Of a stretch of 64,000 nucleotides of DNA, positions 1 through 11,259 are shown one piece after another. The position numbers were made by a program, and so were the translations under genes. Every line of letters starts with the position of its first letter. Positions within the stretch are counted from its first letter, which is position 1. Origin of the DNA: Sphagnum magellanicum (taxonomy: Eukaryota; Streptophyta; Sphagnopsida; Sphagnales; Sphagnaceae); assembly GCA_021904315.1 (NCBI GenBank), contig CM038925.1, positions 14,386,501 through 14,450,500 of the forward strand, given 5' to 3'. Below the pieces are notes generated by a model, which saw only the letters and a program-made list of their open reading frames with translations, was not told the DNA's origin and searched no databases.

Positions 1-448
1 ATCTTTTGGATTTGTTTTTTCGGAAAAATCTAAAGCTACCTATTTGTTTTTTTTTTTATCTTTTTTTTTTGGATTTGTTTTTTCGGATTTTTCTCCCCTT
101 CTCTTAAATTAACAAAAATGAAGAAACAAAATAAGAAATGGGCAGAATAATCTAAGGCTACGTATTTGCTTCTTTTTTTATCTTTTTTTTTTGGATTTGT
201 TTTTTCAGATTTTTCTCCCCTTCTCTTAAATTAACAAAAATGAAGAAACAAAATAAGAAATGGGCAGAAAAATCTAAGGCTACGTATTTGCTTCTTCTTT
301 TATCTTTTTTTTTTGGATGACGTCTAGCCAGCAGCTCCGAGGAGCATTCACACAACCGTGCAGGAGGAGAGGTTGCTTCCGATCCGAAGTAAGTAACGGC
401 GGGGGAGGGGGGGGGGCACGAGTGCATTATGCACCGGGTTCACACTAG
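1..448 (+). mobile_element. Helitron 3' part (element H1, runs off the window start)
   Basis: This is the 3' part of a non-autonomous Helitron on the plus strand. It ends in a short palindrome GTGCATTATGCAC (422-434), a 10-base spacer and the terminal CTAG (445-448), followed by a host T at 449. That is the canonical Helitron 3' end. The interior carries about three degenerate copies of a T-rich unit of roughly 70-100 bases (containing GGCTACGTATTTGC) and a poly-G tract near 400-417. The same interior occurs in inverted orientation in Helitron A at 2025-2400, so the two are one family. The short reading frames here are low complexity and not genes. The 5' end lies outside the window. Confidence 0.75.
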
Positions 449-2024
449 TATTAATTATAATCCATTATTTCATATTATTACATGTCTTATATCATAATTA
501 AATTGATTATTTGAATAAAATGAACCCTATTTTTTAACTAATTAACTTATAATTTTTAAAAAACAACCAATATATTGCATCCTATATTTTTACTCACATA
601 TATTTTATTTTGTTTCACTAGTGTCTTTCTTGGGGTATTGATGAAAAACACTTGATGAGAAGAGGCACATAGAGGTCATTCAATAGTGTTTAAGTTTATG
701 GGGCGAGAGTTACTATTGAATATTGAACAAAAAATCAATGAAAAATAAACAAAATAAAAATAAAATTGTGAAAAATTGGGGCAAGCTCTTGTTAATGTTG
801 GAAAGTCTTTGATGACTGAAAATTCTTGGAGTGATTTCGTAAATTTTAGACTTAAGGTGGGGGGAGATATTAAATTTTGAGTAATTTTCAACATTGGAAA
901 TTAATTGAAATTTGAAAACAATTTTCTTTCACAATTGAGCTAGATATTGTCAAGGTCATGTTCACACTTAGGCTAACATTGCAGGCCACACTAATAAACA
1001 TGAAATTGTGGAAAATGTTGAGTGATGATGAAATAAATGCAATCACGATGTTTAATTTTTTTTTTCTCTAGCCATTTTTGAAAGCACCAAGAATATTTTA
1101 TAAATCCAAACTCAATTTCAAGCTATTATGGGTTTTTATAGGCTATTGTTGTAGGCCATTACCTATTTTGCTATTGGTGGATGTGTTAGAAGGTGTCTTT
1201 TTTTTCTTGAATCACATTACCTTACATGTTCGATAAGTATAAATCATGCCATTCCACAAATTTAGTTTCGAATTTGGTAAAATTTGGAAATTTCAATAAT
1301 ATTTGTAACATTATACAAGTATTAGCAAATTTGTAATTATTTTAATTATTGATAAAGTTCTATACCTTTTAACATGAACTGATGTTAAAACTTGTTTTAT
1401 TAGAAAGTTGTTCTTATATCCCACTTGGGTTTTATGGTATTATGCAAGATTAATGATAATAAAATGATGAATGTTTTTTCGAAATTAAGTTCCATTCAAA
1501 TGAAAATATTGAATAACATTGCATGCAACTTGAATTGATTTCAATCCAAAATTTTAATTGGGTTCATAGTCAATTGAATTGAGATCAAATTTGAAAATTG
1601 AATTCAAAAAATTGAGTTGAATTAAAATAGATTGAAAAAAATTCAAGTCAATTGGAATTGGATTTAAATTGAATTGAATTGAATTCCAATTCAGTTGAAG
1701 AGAAGTGGGATGCAAATTGATGCAAGAATTATTGAAAATTTTCTTGTCATTTCCATCGACTATGGGGTTGGAAAAAAATCTCTGAAAATATATAAATTAA
1801 AAAAAACATCTTTTCAATCCATTCAGAGCAAATTCCAAATAAAATAATATTAAAAACTATAGCCATCCCCTTAAACCAATTCCAATGGTTACATCATCAT
1901 TAGAAATTTTCCTCTAAAATTTGTCAAAAATAAAAACCTATTTGATGTTGAGTGAAGTTTGTGTTAATAGGAAAACCTTTTCCCTTGTCATGGTGACTAC
2001 CTCTAGGTGGTGGGCTATATATGA
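449..2024. other. AT-rich intergenic DNA, no gene seen
   Basis: No open frame with recognisable protein similarity was found. The stretch is AT-rich, with many short GAATTGAATT-type words at about 1500-1690. Part of it (about 1480-1700) is shared in inverted orientation with about 20520-20700. Confidence 0.6.
1480..1700 (+). repeat. Dispersed repeat, copy 1
   Basis: This degenerate AT-rich segment contains AAGTTCCATT, then ACATTGCATGCAA, then repeated GAATTGA and TTGAATT words. The same ordered words occur on the minus strand at about 20520-20700. The two are diverged copies of a dispersed repeat of unknown class; I see no termini. Confidence 0.45.
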
Positions 2025-2159
2025 CTAGTGTGAACCCAGTGCATAATGCACCTGTGCCCCCCCCCCCCCCCCCCCGTCGTTATTTACTTCAGACCGGAAG
2101 CAACCTCTCCTCCTGCACAGTTGTTATGAATGTTCCCCGGAGCTGCTGGCCAGACGTCA

Positions 2160-2395
2160 TCCAAAAAAAAAAAGATAAAAAAAGAAGCAAATATGTAACC
2201 TTAGATTTTTTCGAAAAAACAAATCCAAAAAAAAAAGATAAAAAAAGAAGCAAATATGTAGCCTTAGATTTTTCTGCCCATTTCTTATTTTTTATTTTTT
2301 AATCCAAAAAAAAAGATAAAAAAAGAAGCAAATACGTAGCCTTAAGTCTTTTCGAAAAAACAAATCCAAAAAAAAGATAAAAAAAGAAGCACAGA
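2160..2395 (+). repeat. Short tandem repeats in Helitron A
   Basis: Three to four copies of a 60-80 base unit, made of a poly-A run, GATAAAAAAAGAAGC, then AAATATGTAGCCTTAG. The same unit, inverted, is found at 40-320 in Helitron H1. Confidence 0.7.
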
Positions 2396-3429
2396 CAGAC
2401 GAATAGTTGTGTAGAAATCAAACGGGTTTCCAGGGGGTGCTAGTTCCAGACGAAAATGCTTTTCTCTATGGCCGGTTCCGCAACAGAAACATAAAAAATG
2501 ATTATGCAGCAAAACGTCACGTCGCAAACGGGAACACCAAGTGAATTTATATATACTAGTGTGAACCCGATGCATAATGCACCCGTCGAGCTCCCCCCCC
2601 ACCCTGTCCTTCCCATTGCCCACTCCGGTTCTTTACCTTGAGGCCTGAATTTTGCAAAGGAAGGAAGGCAATAATGCAATTTTTCAAGAGCAAGCTTCTC
2701 GACCACCACCCAACTCCTCTTCTCCAAAATGCCATAGGAGCTGCTTCTCTTTGTGACTTCTTTTGGTGGAAGGAACGCCAACCCACACACACACACTACA
2801 GAAAGTCTCAATGATCTTCTTGCAAGCTCTCTCCCTAACACAAATGTGTCACCTAATCTTCCGCAAATTCTTCTTCCCTCTTTAAAGATTCGATGTGGAT
2901 AACCTCATCACCTCACAAATCCGTCAGCTAATCTCCGCGATGCCTTTTTTTTCTTTTTTCCTTTTGGTGGGGCGGGGGTTCTTCGTCTCATGTGGCTTCT
3001 GCCTCCAACTTGATCTTAGTCTTCTTCTCAGAAACTCAATCCTCAAAGCCGGCTACTGCTGCTGCTCAAAAAGGAAGTAGCGAAAACCAAGACTCAAAAA
3101 CAGGAGAAAACACAACCAGTTCCTGTTCACACACTACTGAAACCCTCCATGCTCCAGCTTGTGAAATCCCTCTTCCATGCTCCATCAATTGGGAGAAGAG
3201 AAAATTTTGCTTCATATGTTTGCATTTTTTTTGTGTTTGTTGAGGATGATATACAAAACCAGATAAGCTCATGCAAAACAATTCATACAAAGATGGTGAA
3301 GAAGCCAACAGTGAGTGTGCCCAATTGAGGAAGGCTTTGTTTCTTCCACAAGAAAAAAAAAACTCTGAAAAAAGAAAAACAGACACAAACAATTCCTACA
3401 TTTACCATTCCATTGCAGACATTATTATG

Positions 3430-3640
3430 CCAGGCTTTGAAATCTGTCTCTACAATAAACCAGAAACCAAAATCAATCAAATGAAAAGCTTGAAATTGTT
3501 GCCAAAAGCTAGAGAGCTGTCTCTACAACAAACCAGAAACAAAAACATCAATCAAATCAAAGCTTGAAATCGTTTGCAAAAAGCTTGACATTTGTCTCTA
3601 CAACAACCAGAAACAAATCAATCCAATCAAAGCTCCTCCT
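3430..3640 (+). repeat. Tandem repeat of about 70 bp, three copies
   Basis: Three degenerate copies share the words GTCTCTACAA, AACCAGAAAC, ATCAATC and AAAGCTTGA. The tract lies inside Helitron B and is non-coding as far as I can tell. Confidence 0.6.
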
Positions 3641-4370
3641 CAGCTCTGGAAGCTTGTAAGTTTTGAGCAGAAACTTCAAGGAGGAGAAACAGCTTTAACC
3701 AAGCCATAAAAAAACTCTACTCTGAATTCTACTCTATCTCAATGATGTCTGAAGTACCCCATTTGTCTTCTGATTGATCGAATAGTTCAATTTCCTGACC
3801 ATCCAAAAACAAAAAATCACTCAAGAATCAGACTCAAGAAACATTACATTTTTAATTTATTTTTCTCTTCACTTTGTGATAATTCTTTCTTTCATTTTGT
3901 GTTGTGGAAACCTTCACTAAGAAACCACAGGCATGGTATGGTGCTCACAGACATGGGTGCTCTTGTTTAACCCCCCCAAGACTTTGAATGACTTGTTTTT
4001 CTTACACCAAGATGTTGTCGCACAATCCAAGCACCCTAAGTTAAAGCAACAACCACCCAGGAATCAAAACCCCTTCATGGGTACTACAGAACTACTCTGC
4101 CACTTATGGACCAGCCCTGGAGAAATTGAAAAACATTCTTTATATTCTTGCAGGGAACTCTGCAGCAACTCATGGAACTCAGGAGTCCAAACATTCTTCA
4201 TGCCCTGCAGAAACTCTGCAATTCATGGTACTGGTGATGGAGAAACAACAATGATCCTTACTCTCACCAACAAATCATTCAGAATTGGATGCATTTGCGC
4301 TATCTTCTGATGGATCCTGTCAATGAGGGAGCATCAAAACTTGACAGAGCTGCTGCAATCAACTTCTGCC

Positions 4371-4950
4371 CTCTTCATGGACATCAAGGGAAGATAGATC
4401 AGGATAAATGTGTATCTGCCTCAAGCTCAACCTCTTCATGGACATCAAGGAAGATCAGAATCAAGCTCTGCTTCTTCATGGACATCAAGGAAGATGAGTA
4501 TCGCGCTCCTTTGCTTCTTCATGGACATCAATGGAAGATAGATGAGGATCAAGCTCCTCTGTTTCTTCATGGACATCGATGGAAGATAGGTGAGGATCAA
4601 GCTCCTCTGCTTTTTCATGGACATCAATGGAATACAGGTGAGGACCAAAGCTCCTCTCTGCCTGCTCATGGACTCAAGTGAAGACAGATCAAATCAAGCT
4701 CCTTTGCCCCTCATCTTCATGGATATCAATTGAAGATGATTGAGAATCAAGCCCCTCTGCCCCTATTCTTCATGCACATCAATGAAGATGAGGATCAAGC
4801 TCATCTGCCCTCTTCAAGCTCGTCTGCCTCCTCTTCATGGCCACCAAGGAAGACAGATCAACATCAAGCTCATCTGCCTCTTCATGAAATCAGTAAAGAT
4901 AGATCAGCATCAAGCTCCACTGCCTCTTCATGGACACCAATGAAGATCAG
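4371..4950 (+). repeat. Minisatellite around CTTCATGGACATCAA, about ten copies
   Basis: About ten degenerate copies of a roughly 40-60 base unit, each with CTTCATGGACATCAA(T/G)GGAAGAT, then GATCAAGCTCCTCTGC. Open frames run through parts of the tract on both strands and encode peptide repeats such as HGHQWKIDEDQAPL. No copy shows codon-like conservation and the tract is inside Helitron B, so I treat it as a minisatellite, not a gene. Confidence 0.7.
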
Positions 4951-5472
4951 GATGAACCTGAAACCTTGAGAAGTTGTCATGGATGGGTTCTTCATGAAGG
5001 AAAAAAAGAATTGAACTCCCATGGCAGCATGGCAAGTTGGTGACAAGTGCATTCAAGGTGTGATTCTCGCAGCGATGCAGCAGCATCTTTTTTTGTTTTG
5101 GGCGCGAAATATGCACGATTCTCTGTGCGCATTTGAACTTCTCTTCCGTTTGCCTCGGCGATTTCCCTCCATCAGCGAGACGGATCCGGATACCAGACGA
5201 AGCAGGGTGTTTAGGGTTTCGATCAGATCGAGCATTTGGCAGAAATATTGTTTGGCGCCAAATGTCGCAGCAGGAAAAGTAGCAGCAAGACCCATTACAG
5301 AAAAATTGCAGAGGAGGAAGAAGCAGCAAGACCCATCAAGGCATGGCAGAAGAATATTGCAGAAGGGAGCAGTTGCTTTTCCCAACTGCCGCCGATTCTG
5401 CAGCAGAACGTCTTATGCAGCAGAACGTCACGTCACGGACGGGAAGACATAGTGAATTTATATATAAGATGA

Positions 5473-7439
5473 TGGGGTAAAAAATTTTCATTGTCTCCAA
5501 ATTCAAATATTATTTATTGTCTAGAGTGTTTATTCCAATACAACACGAAATAAAACATCAAATTTAGTGGGGAATGGTGTGGATGATGTAAGTGTATTTT
5601 TGATAATTTCCACTAGTTGGATTTTGAACCAAAAAAATGACAAAAATCTACTTTTTGGCTCATAATCCATAGGGTATAAATATTATTTAAAGTGCAAAAT
5701 TTTTAGCTAATGTGAAGTTTTGTAAATTTGGTTAGTTATATTTGTTGTTGATAAATGTAAAAACTTTAATTTCTGAATTTTGAATCGTTGACATAATTGA
5801 AGTAAAAGAAACATGAACTTGGAAATCAAAATTGATGATTCTTTAGGTGTTGTGGGTCATTTTCAATTCAAATGCTCAGTCCATATCAATGATCTAAATA
5901 AGTGTGTAATCAACATGAATTGCTTCCATTGTTTTCCTTCTTGACAAAGTCGTTCAATTTTGCCAAAAAAAAAATTTCCTAATTTTTCATAGTAGTTGAA
6001 GACTTGTGGAACAAATGTGGCCCAAAAATCTCATATTTGCATTATGACATATGGCTTATGGGGTATAACTATTTGGTCAAAAAAATTACAATGCATGTCT
6101 AAATTATCATCCTACATTTATCAAATTAACTTACTTTCATTTTTTGTCCTTATGAATACATACCATCTTATCACAAAGTCATTTGCATAATGCAAAAAAA
6201 AACCCTTTTTGAATATCAGATTGTAATTGAACATCTTCACATGCTACAAGCTTCAAAAGAATAAATGCCTTGGAGATGATAGAACATAGGCATCACCCAT
6301 AATGGAAGTATGCAAGAACAAGACACTCCATCCTATTTGTTATGGAAGTGAATTTGCACATTTGGCACTAGATGTTAATTGGCATATAGGGTAAAGATGC
6401 CCATCATTGAACACAAGTTGGTGGGTGAACACTATAATAGTTCAAGGGGTGGTTGGTGATAAATAAATCAAACACTTACCATCATTCATCACATGATCTA
6501 TGACCAAATGCATGGAAGGAGACATTTTTAAAAAGTTTTTTTCTTACTTCTAACTAATGATCTTGAAGATATGTTTGGTAATAAACATAATGAACAACAT
6601 TTGTTGAAAGGAGTGTCCATTTATTTACAAATTTTTATTGGTAATAAGGTGGGAGTTTTCACAATTCAATGCAAAAGGATGCACTAAAAATCTAAAAATA
6701 TTTGTATAATCATGGTACTTCATGTGTTTGGTGAAAGGTGTGCTTTAAGACATGTTTACAAATTTTTCATTTCATTATGTGAGGGCAAGGTTTAAGCATG
6801 GGCTTTTAATTGTCACAATCAAATGCACAAAAATGAACATAAATCAAGGGTGTGATATAGGGTAAATCAAGAGATTTTGTGGCTCATGATATGAAAACAA
6901 TGTTTGATGATGGGTGAGCATCTTTTACACCAAAAGGAATACAATCACACCACAAATACCTTAAAATCATCATATCTTTCAATGCACATTAGCTTAAGAA
7001 TCCACACAATCAAAGGACCCATTGTTGCCCTGGGATACTTTGGTCCAAAATTAATGAATATTCATTAATTATGTACATTTTGCATTTCCATCCAAAACAT
7101 GAACAAACACAATCTAAACTTTAGAACTCCAAGCTCATTCCAATTATTCAACAAGTTATAAAAACCTTCATTGATTTTAAACATGTCCAAATTACTACAA
7201 AGTTATGAAGATGAATTCCAAAACTTTATAGAACTCTTAATTATTAGATCATCACTGCTTCATTGAGGAGTTCAATATAAGAATCAGACACTTGTAAAAC
7301 TTGTTGTTAATCTTCAACCAATCCAATAAGAGAGGTGAGACATAAAAGACCACCCTCAAGATTAATTGAAACAATTGAAAGGAAAATTATATATAAAAGG
7401 AAACCTATAGGACTACTTACTCAAATTAGTCTAGGAGAT
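5473..7439. other. AT-rich intergenic DNA, no gene seen
   Basis: No recognisable protein or RNA gene. I looked here for the missing 5' LTR, gag and integrase of the copia relic that starts near 7440 and could not see them. Confidence 0.55.
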
Positions 7440-7469
7440 CCAACCATAATATAAGAAACGTCATCAAAA

Positions 7470-7920
7470 GTTGAAGCTAGCCATTGGAAGAAAGTGATAA
7501 ATGAAGAATTAAAATCATTGCAAAAGAATAATATTTGGAATTTGACAACATTACGTCCAAATCAAAATGTAGTAGGCTACAAGTGGACATTTAAGGTCAA
7601 GTTTAATGCAAAAGGTACAATTGCAAAATACAAAGCAAAATTAGTTGCAAAAGGGATTTTCAACAACAAAAAAACACTGATTATCTAGAAACATTTCTTC
7701 GAGTTGTGAAACTTATTTCAATTTGAATTTTGGTAGCCTTTGTAGTACATCATATTTTGGACATTCAACATATGGATGTAAAAACAATTTTTTTAAAATG
7801 GCTAACTTGAAAAAAATATTTATATGGAAATATTTGAAGGATTACCTAAAGAACACAACAATTGGAGGATGGTTTATAAGTTATAAAAGATTTTATATAG
7901 GTGAAATCATAGTCAAATGA
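7470..7920 (+). pseudogene. Copia reverse transcriptase, N-terminal fragment
   Basis: The translation gives HWKKVINEELKSLQKN, then VVGYKWTFKVKFNAKG and YKAKLVAKG. These match the copia RT consensus W..AM..E..SL..N, GCKWVFK.K...DG and YKARLVAKG. After a frameshift near 7675, traces of DVKTIFL, then IYMEIFEGLPKE and VYKL.KILY correspond to DVKTAFL, IYM.QP.GF and VCKLKKSLYGLKQ. It is not functional, because at least two frameshifts and several stops interrupt it. Confidence 0.8.
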
Positions 7921-8867
7921 GCCAAAAACTATGTCAAACAATAAAAAAACTATCAATTTTGTCAAAAATATTTATGTGATGACATTTTAATGTCATATTG
8001 ATAAAAAAAGTTTGTGCTAAATGGTTTATATGAATGTTGAAGAATTTAAAAAAACCATTTAATTTAATAAATTGAGTTTTGGTTTTAGTAAAGGACTTTG
8101 GAACTCACCAAACAATCAATTTTATAAAACACTAGGCTTAAGGACTTTTATAATAAAGAAATTTTGATGAGAAAAAAATTGAAATGATGATAACCTACCA
8201 TCCACATATGAAAAACATTCATAATTTAAAAATTGTGGTACTTGAAATTCTTAAAAATTCAAAATATAATTTTAGAATGTTCAAATTTCAAAAGTCATTT
8301 GTTAGATGTAAAAAGGTCATAATCAATGTTTTTTTTTCAAATTCCTCAAGTAGGTGCATTGGTTCAAATCCTCAACATTATTGAGTTAGTAAATGGTGAC
8401 TGTTTTAGTGGACTAGTAGATTTTTTTTGGAATTTGGCCTACCTCTAGTGACTTATAGGAACACATTGTTTTTGGTGACTTTTAAGTTTTTTGGGTCAAG
8501 ATATGGTGAATGTTTTTAAAAATATCAAAAATCCCTTTGTTGGATTCATTGGCCCTTTTATTTGTCACCAAGTTACAAAAATTCACCAAAAAACATACAC
8601 TAGTCATAATGTGCATGACATATGAACAAAGTTGTGGTTTATGATGTAAAAAATTAAAGCTTAAATTAATTATCATATTTTTGTATGATTTGAAATTATG
8701 ATGATTTTTCAAGATGAAATGTAAAATTTGACAGAATCTATACACTTTTAGACAATTTGGATTTAACACAAATCATGTAAGTTATCAAGGAACTATAAAT
8801 ATTTTTCAAAACATGTTGCAAACAAATCTTTCAAAAATTCTTTTTTATGAAAAAATCAAAATGTGCA
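7921..8867. other. Unidentified insertion splitting the copia RT
   Basis: RT similarity stops near 7920 (after the KLKKSLYGL-like motif) and resumes inside the segment that begins at 8868. The 950 bp between is AT-rich and shows no protein similarity that I recognise. It may be an insertion, or decayed RT sequence with extra DNA. I saw no clear terminal repeats. Confidence 0.4.
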
Positions 8868-9127
8868 TAAAAGGCCCATTTGTGGTTGAATCCCTTGTTA
8901 TTGTTAGTTCATTTGGTTGTGATTGCACCCATATGGTCTAAAACAATTGCCTTGACAACAATACTAATGCTTAAACTTTTTTTTGATCTTTAATAGCTTC
9001 CATAATAATGAAGCAAACTTTAATGTTTACATTAAGTTTGAAGGAAAGAAAATGATGATGATTATTGTATATGTGCATGATTTTATAATTTTGAGTAATA
9101 CTGCTAATTTAGTGGAGAGTACTAAGA
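8868..9127 (+). repeat. Direct repeat A, left copy, flanking a solo LTR
   Basis: This 260 bp segment of copia RT begins TAAAAGGCCCATTTG and ends GAGAGTACTAAGA. It is repeated with only a few differences at 9962-10217, including a 4-base indel in the CACCCATATGG region. The two copies abut the ends of the solo LTR exactly. Confidence 0.9.
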
Positions 9128-9961
9128 TGTCACAACCCCACTTTGGCCAAGTGTGGGGGTGAAGCCCAACACTTGGAAAAGTTGGAGGTTTGGAGTCCTT
9201 CGGGAGTCCCGAATGTTCAGAGCTCGACAACAAGGCCCAAAACACCTTGCATTGGGGTGTTCTTGGTGTCATTAGAAAGGTCTTGAAACGTAGATATCGA
9301 AAATGGCCTCGCATTGGCCATTCGGACATATGCAACCCAAGTTATGGGCAAAAGAAAGGCCGGGAGTCAAAGGGTTTAGGGTTTAGGGTTTAGGGACTCC
9401 CGACCACTAAAAGTCGGGAATTGACCTCTTCCCGACGTCGCCTTGAAGAGTGCGACATGGCATTGGAAAGCTCTCGACGAGAGCTACAACTTTGGTTAGG
9501 ACTCATCTCAATCCGAGTTTGGGGCGAGGAGCTGTGGCCGTCCAAAGTCCCAGGACTCCAACCCGGGACAGTTTCGAGACTCCATTTCGGGAGTCCCAAC
9601 AAAATGTGCCATTCGGATGTAGCCTTCGCGACCAGCTGCAGAGAATATTATAAGGGGGAAGGTGGTGGTTTCCCCCGAGTCCGGGCCGTGGTGAGTCTTG
9701 TGTGTCCAAGTGCCCGTGGTAAGTCCCAACACTAAAGGGTGTCCCGAATGCTAAACTAACTTCTTGTGGTTGGTTTTTGGATGCAGATTCACAGGAGATA
9801 AGTTAGTCCCTCTTCCTAGTATAATCCCTAAGCTCCCAACTCGACCCTCTACCCCTATTTAGAGTTGGAAGCCGGGAGCGTGCCTCCAAGTCTTAACTTT
9901 CCGCAATTTGACTTTGTGAAACCCTCAAGTGGGTTTCACCCCGTGACTTGGGAGCGCATCA
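9128..9961 (+). mobile_element. Solo LTR, family copy 1 (834 bp)
   Basis: It begins TGTCACAACCCC and ends GGGAGCGCATCA, the TG...CA form of an LTR. It resembles 20767-21714 and 27439-28216, which are in the opposite orientation. The conserved core TATAAGGGGGAAGGTG (9649-9664) looks like the LTR's TATA box region. The flanking bases are TAAGA on the left and TAAAA on the right, not a perfect duplication, which fits the unusual 260 bp flanking repeat. It contains TTTAGGG telomere-like copies at 9371-9395 and several GGGAGTCCC/GGGACTCCC words. There is no internal retrotransposon region. Confidence 0.82.
9371..9395 (+). repeat. Telomere-type (TTTAGGG) repeat, about 3.5 units
   Basis: A short perfect run of plant telomere-type units lies inside solo LTR copy 1. 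I do not see it in the other two LTR copies. Confidence 0.9.
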
Positions 9962-10217
9962 TAAAAGGCCCATTTGTGATTGAATCCCTTGTCATTGTTA
10001 GTTCATTTGGTTGTGATTGCATATGGTCTAAAACAATTGCCTTGACAACAATACTAATGCTTAAACTTTTTTTGGGTCTCTAATAGCTTCCATAATAATG
10101 AGGCAAACTTTAATGTTTACATTAAGTTTGAAGGAAAGAAAATGATGATGATTATTGTATATGTGCATGATTTTATAATTTTGAGTAATACTGCTAATTT
10201 AGTGGAGAGTACTAAGA
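9962..10217 (+). repeat. Direct repeat A', right copy
   Basis: Second copy of the 256-260 bp segment, starting immediately after the solo LTR. It continues without a break into the rest of the copia RT (AAGTTTCTTTC...), so this copy is in the ancestral context on its right. The left copy is in the ancestral context on its left. Confidence 0.9.
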
Positions 10218-11200
10218 AGTTTCTTTCAAAAAAGTTTGAAATGATAGATTTAAGATCTTTTCACTTTTGTTTGGGGATGGAGATCCTTTATGACAAGGAG
10301 CTTGGGATCCTATTTACTCATCAACAAAGATACATTCAAAAGAAGATATTATAAAGATATAAGATACAATCCTATAATTTAACAATCACGTTAATGGAAG
10401 CTGGATTGAAATTGAGCAAATAAGATTCATCTCAAATTGAAGTGGAAAAAACAAAAATGGTGAGCGTTCTTTACCAAAATGTAGTTGGTAGCTTCATGTA
10501 TGTTATGATCAGCACATGGCTTGACATTGCATATGCTATTAATTCAGTTGTTCAATATTTATCAAACATTGGAAAATAACACTAACTTGTAATTAAAAGA
10601 ATAACGAGATACTTGAAACAAACTATGAATAAAAAGTTAGTGTATAGAAAGACCAACAAACCTATTCTATCATAAGACTATTCTGATGTTGATTAGGTAG
10701 GAAATGTTGACATGAAAATATCCACTTTAGGATACTCCTTTCTTGCTAATGGAGTTGTAAGTTGGACAAGTAAGAAACAAAGGGCAATAGCTTTGTCAAA
10801 CATTGAATATAAATACATGGGCTTGTTTCGAGCTTCAATACAAGCAATATGGCTAAGAAGATTAGTTGCAAAGTCTAGGTTAGAAACAAAGAAATCTTAC
10901 TCTTATTTTTTCAGATAATCAAAGTGTTATTACTCTTATTAAAAATCTTAAGTTTCATATAAGGAATAAACATATTGATATACAAATTAATTTTATAAAA
11001 AAACAAATGCAAGTAAAAAAATTCAAAATCAAACATTACAACATTCAACATATGATTTCAAACATTCTCACAAAAGTTTTATCAAGATAGAAACATGAAC
11101 ATTTCATGAAGTCGATAGGAGTAATTGAGCTTCTCCTTGAAAAGGAAGATTCTAATACTCAATTCCTTGCTTTTTTAGCTCTAAGCATTGACCCTTAAAA
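10105..11200 (+). pseudogene. Copia reverse transcriptase C-terminal half and RNase H
   Basis: The motif IIVYVHDFIILSN corresponds to the copia catalytic LIVYVDDLIITG, with the first catalytic Asp changed to His. It is followed by FLSKKFEMIDLRSFHFCLGMEI, matching KFEMTDLG.L.YFLGIEV. From 10500, traces of DIAYAINSVVQYLSN, then GYSFLANGVVSWTSKKQ and IALSNIEYKYM match the RNase H consensus. NQSVITLIKN and RNKHIDIQINFI follow near 10920. Stops (10354, 10919) and frameshifts show it is dead. Confidence 0.85.
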
Positions 11201-11259
11201 CATACCAAAAAATGTAATTAACAAAAAAAATAAAAATGTCTAACTTTAATCAAAGGGAG

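Larger units (their letters stand above)
2556..5469 (-). mobile_element. Helitron B (non-autonomous, 2.9 kb), nested in Helitron A
   Basis: The 5' terminus on the minus strand is TCTTATATATAAATTCAC starting at 5469. The 3' terminus is CTAG at 2559-2556, preceded by a short palindrome (2571-2581). Flanking bases are A (5470) and T (2555), the usual A^T target. The first 50 or so bases, including GACGTGACGTT and TGCTGCATAA, match Helitron A's 5' end. No Rep/helicase is present, so transposition would depend on another element. The interior holds two tandem-repeat tracts (3430-3640 and 4371-4950) and, at 5030-5430, a relatively GC-rich stretch that may be captured host DNA. I do not recognise a gene in it. 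Confidence 0.8.
2025..5472 (-). mobile_element. Helitron A (non-autonomous), interrupted by Helitron B
   Basis: The 3' end on the minus strand is the palindrome at 2039-2051, a 10-base spacer and CTAG at 2028-2025, then host T (2024). The 5' end appears as TCA at 5472-5470, preceded by host A (5473). The element continues as TATATATAAATTCAC from 2555 downward, on the other side of Helitron B. Joined, the 5' terminus reads TCATATATATAAATTCAC, one base different from Helitron B's own terminus. Without B, Helitron A is about 534 bp. Its interior has three to four degenerate tandem copies of an A-rich unit (2160-2395), no coding capacity, and is shared with H1. Confidence 0.8.

Noticed and set aside
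2021..2302. Open frame of 93 codons with Lys/Asp-rich repeats (KKKDKKRSKYV)
   Set aside because: It is a translation of the A-rich tandem units and poly-C tract inside Helitron A; the same DNA is inverted at 40-420.
4289..4681. 130-codon frame with HGHQWKIDEDQAPL repeats, possible repeat protein
   Set aside because: Unit lengths are not multiples of three throughout, frames are open on both strands, and the tract lies inside a Helitron.
5021..5452. 143-codon frame and overlapping minus-strand frames of 110-133 codons
   Set aside because: No recognisable domain; it overlaps the conserved Helitron 5' end at its right edge.
8341..8385. GGTTCAAATCC, another B-box-like sequence
   Set aside because: No pairing partner arms or A-box at the right distance.
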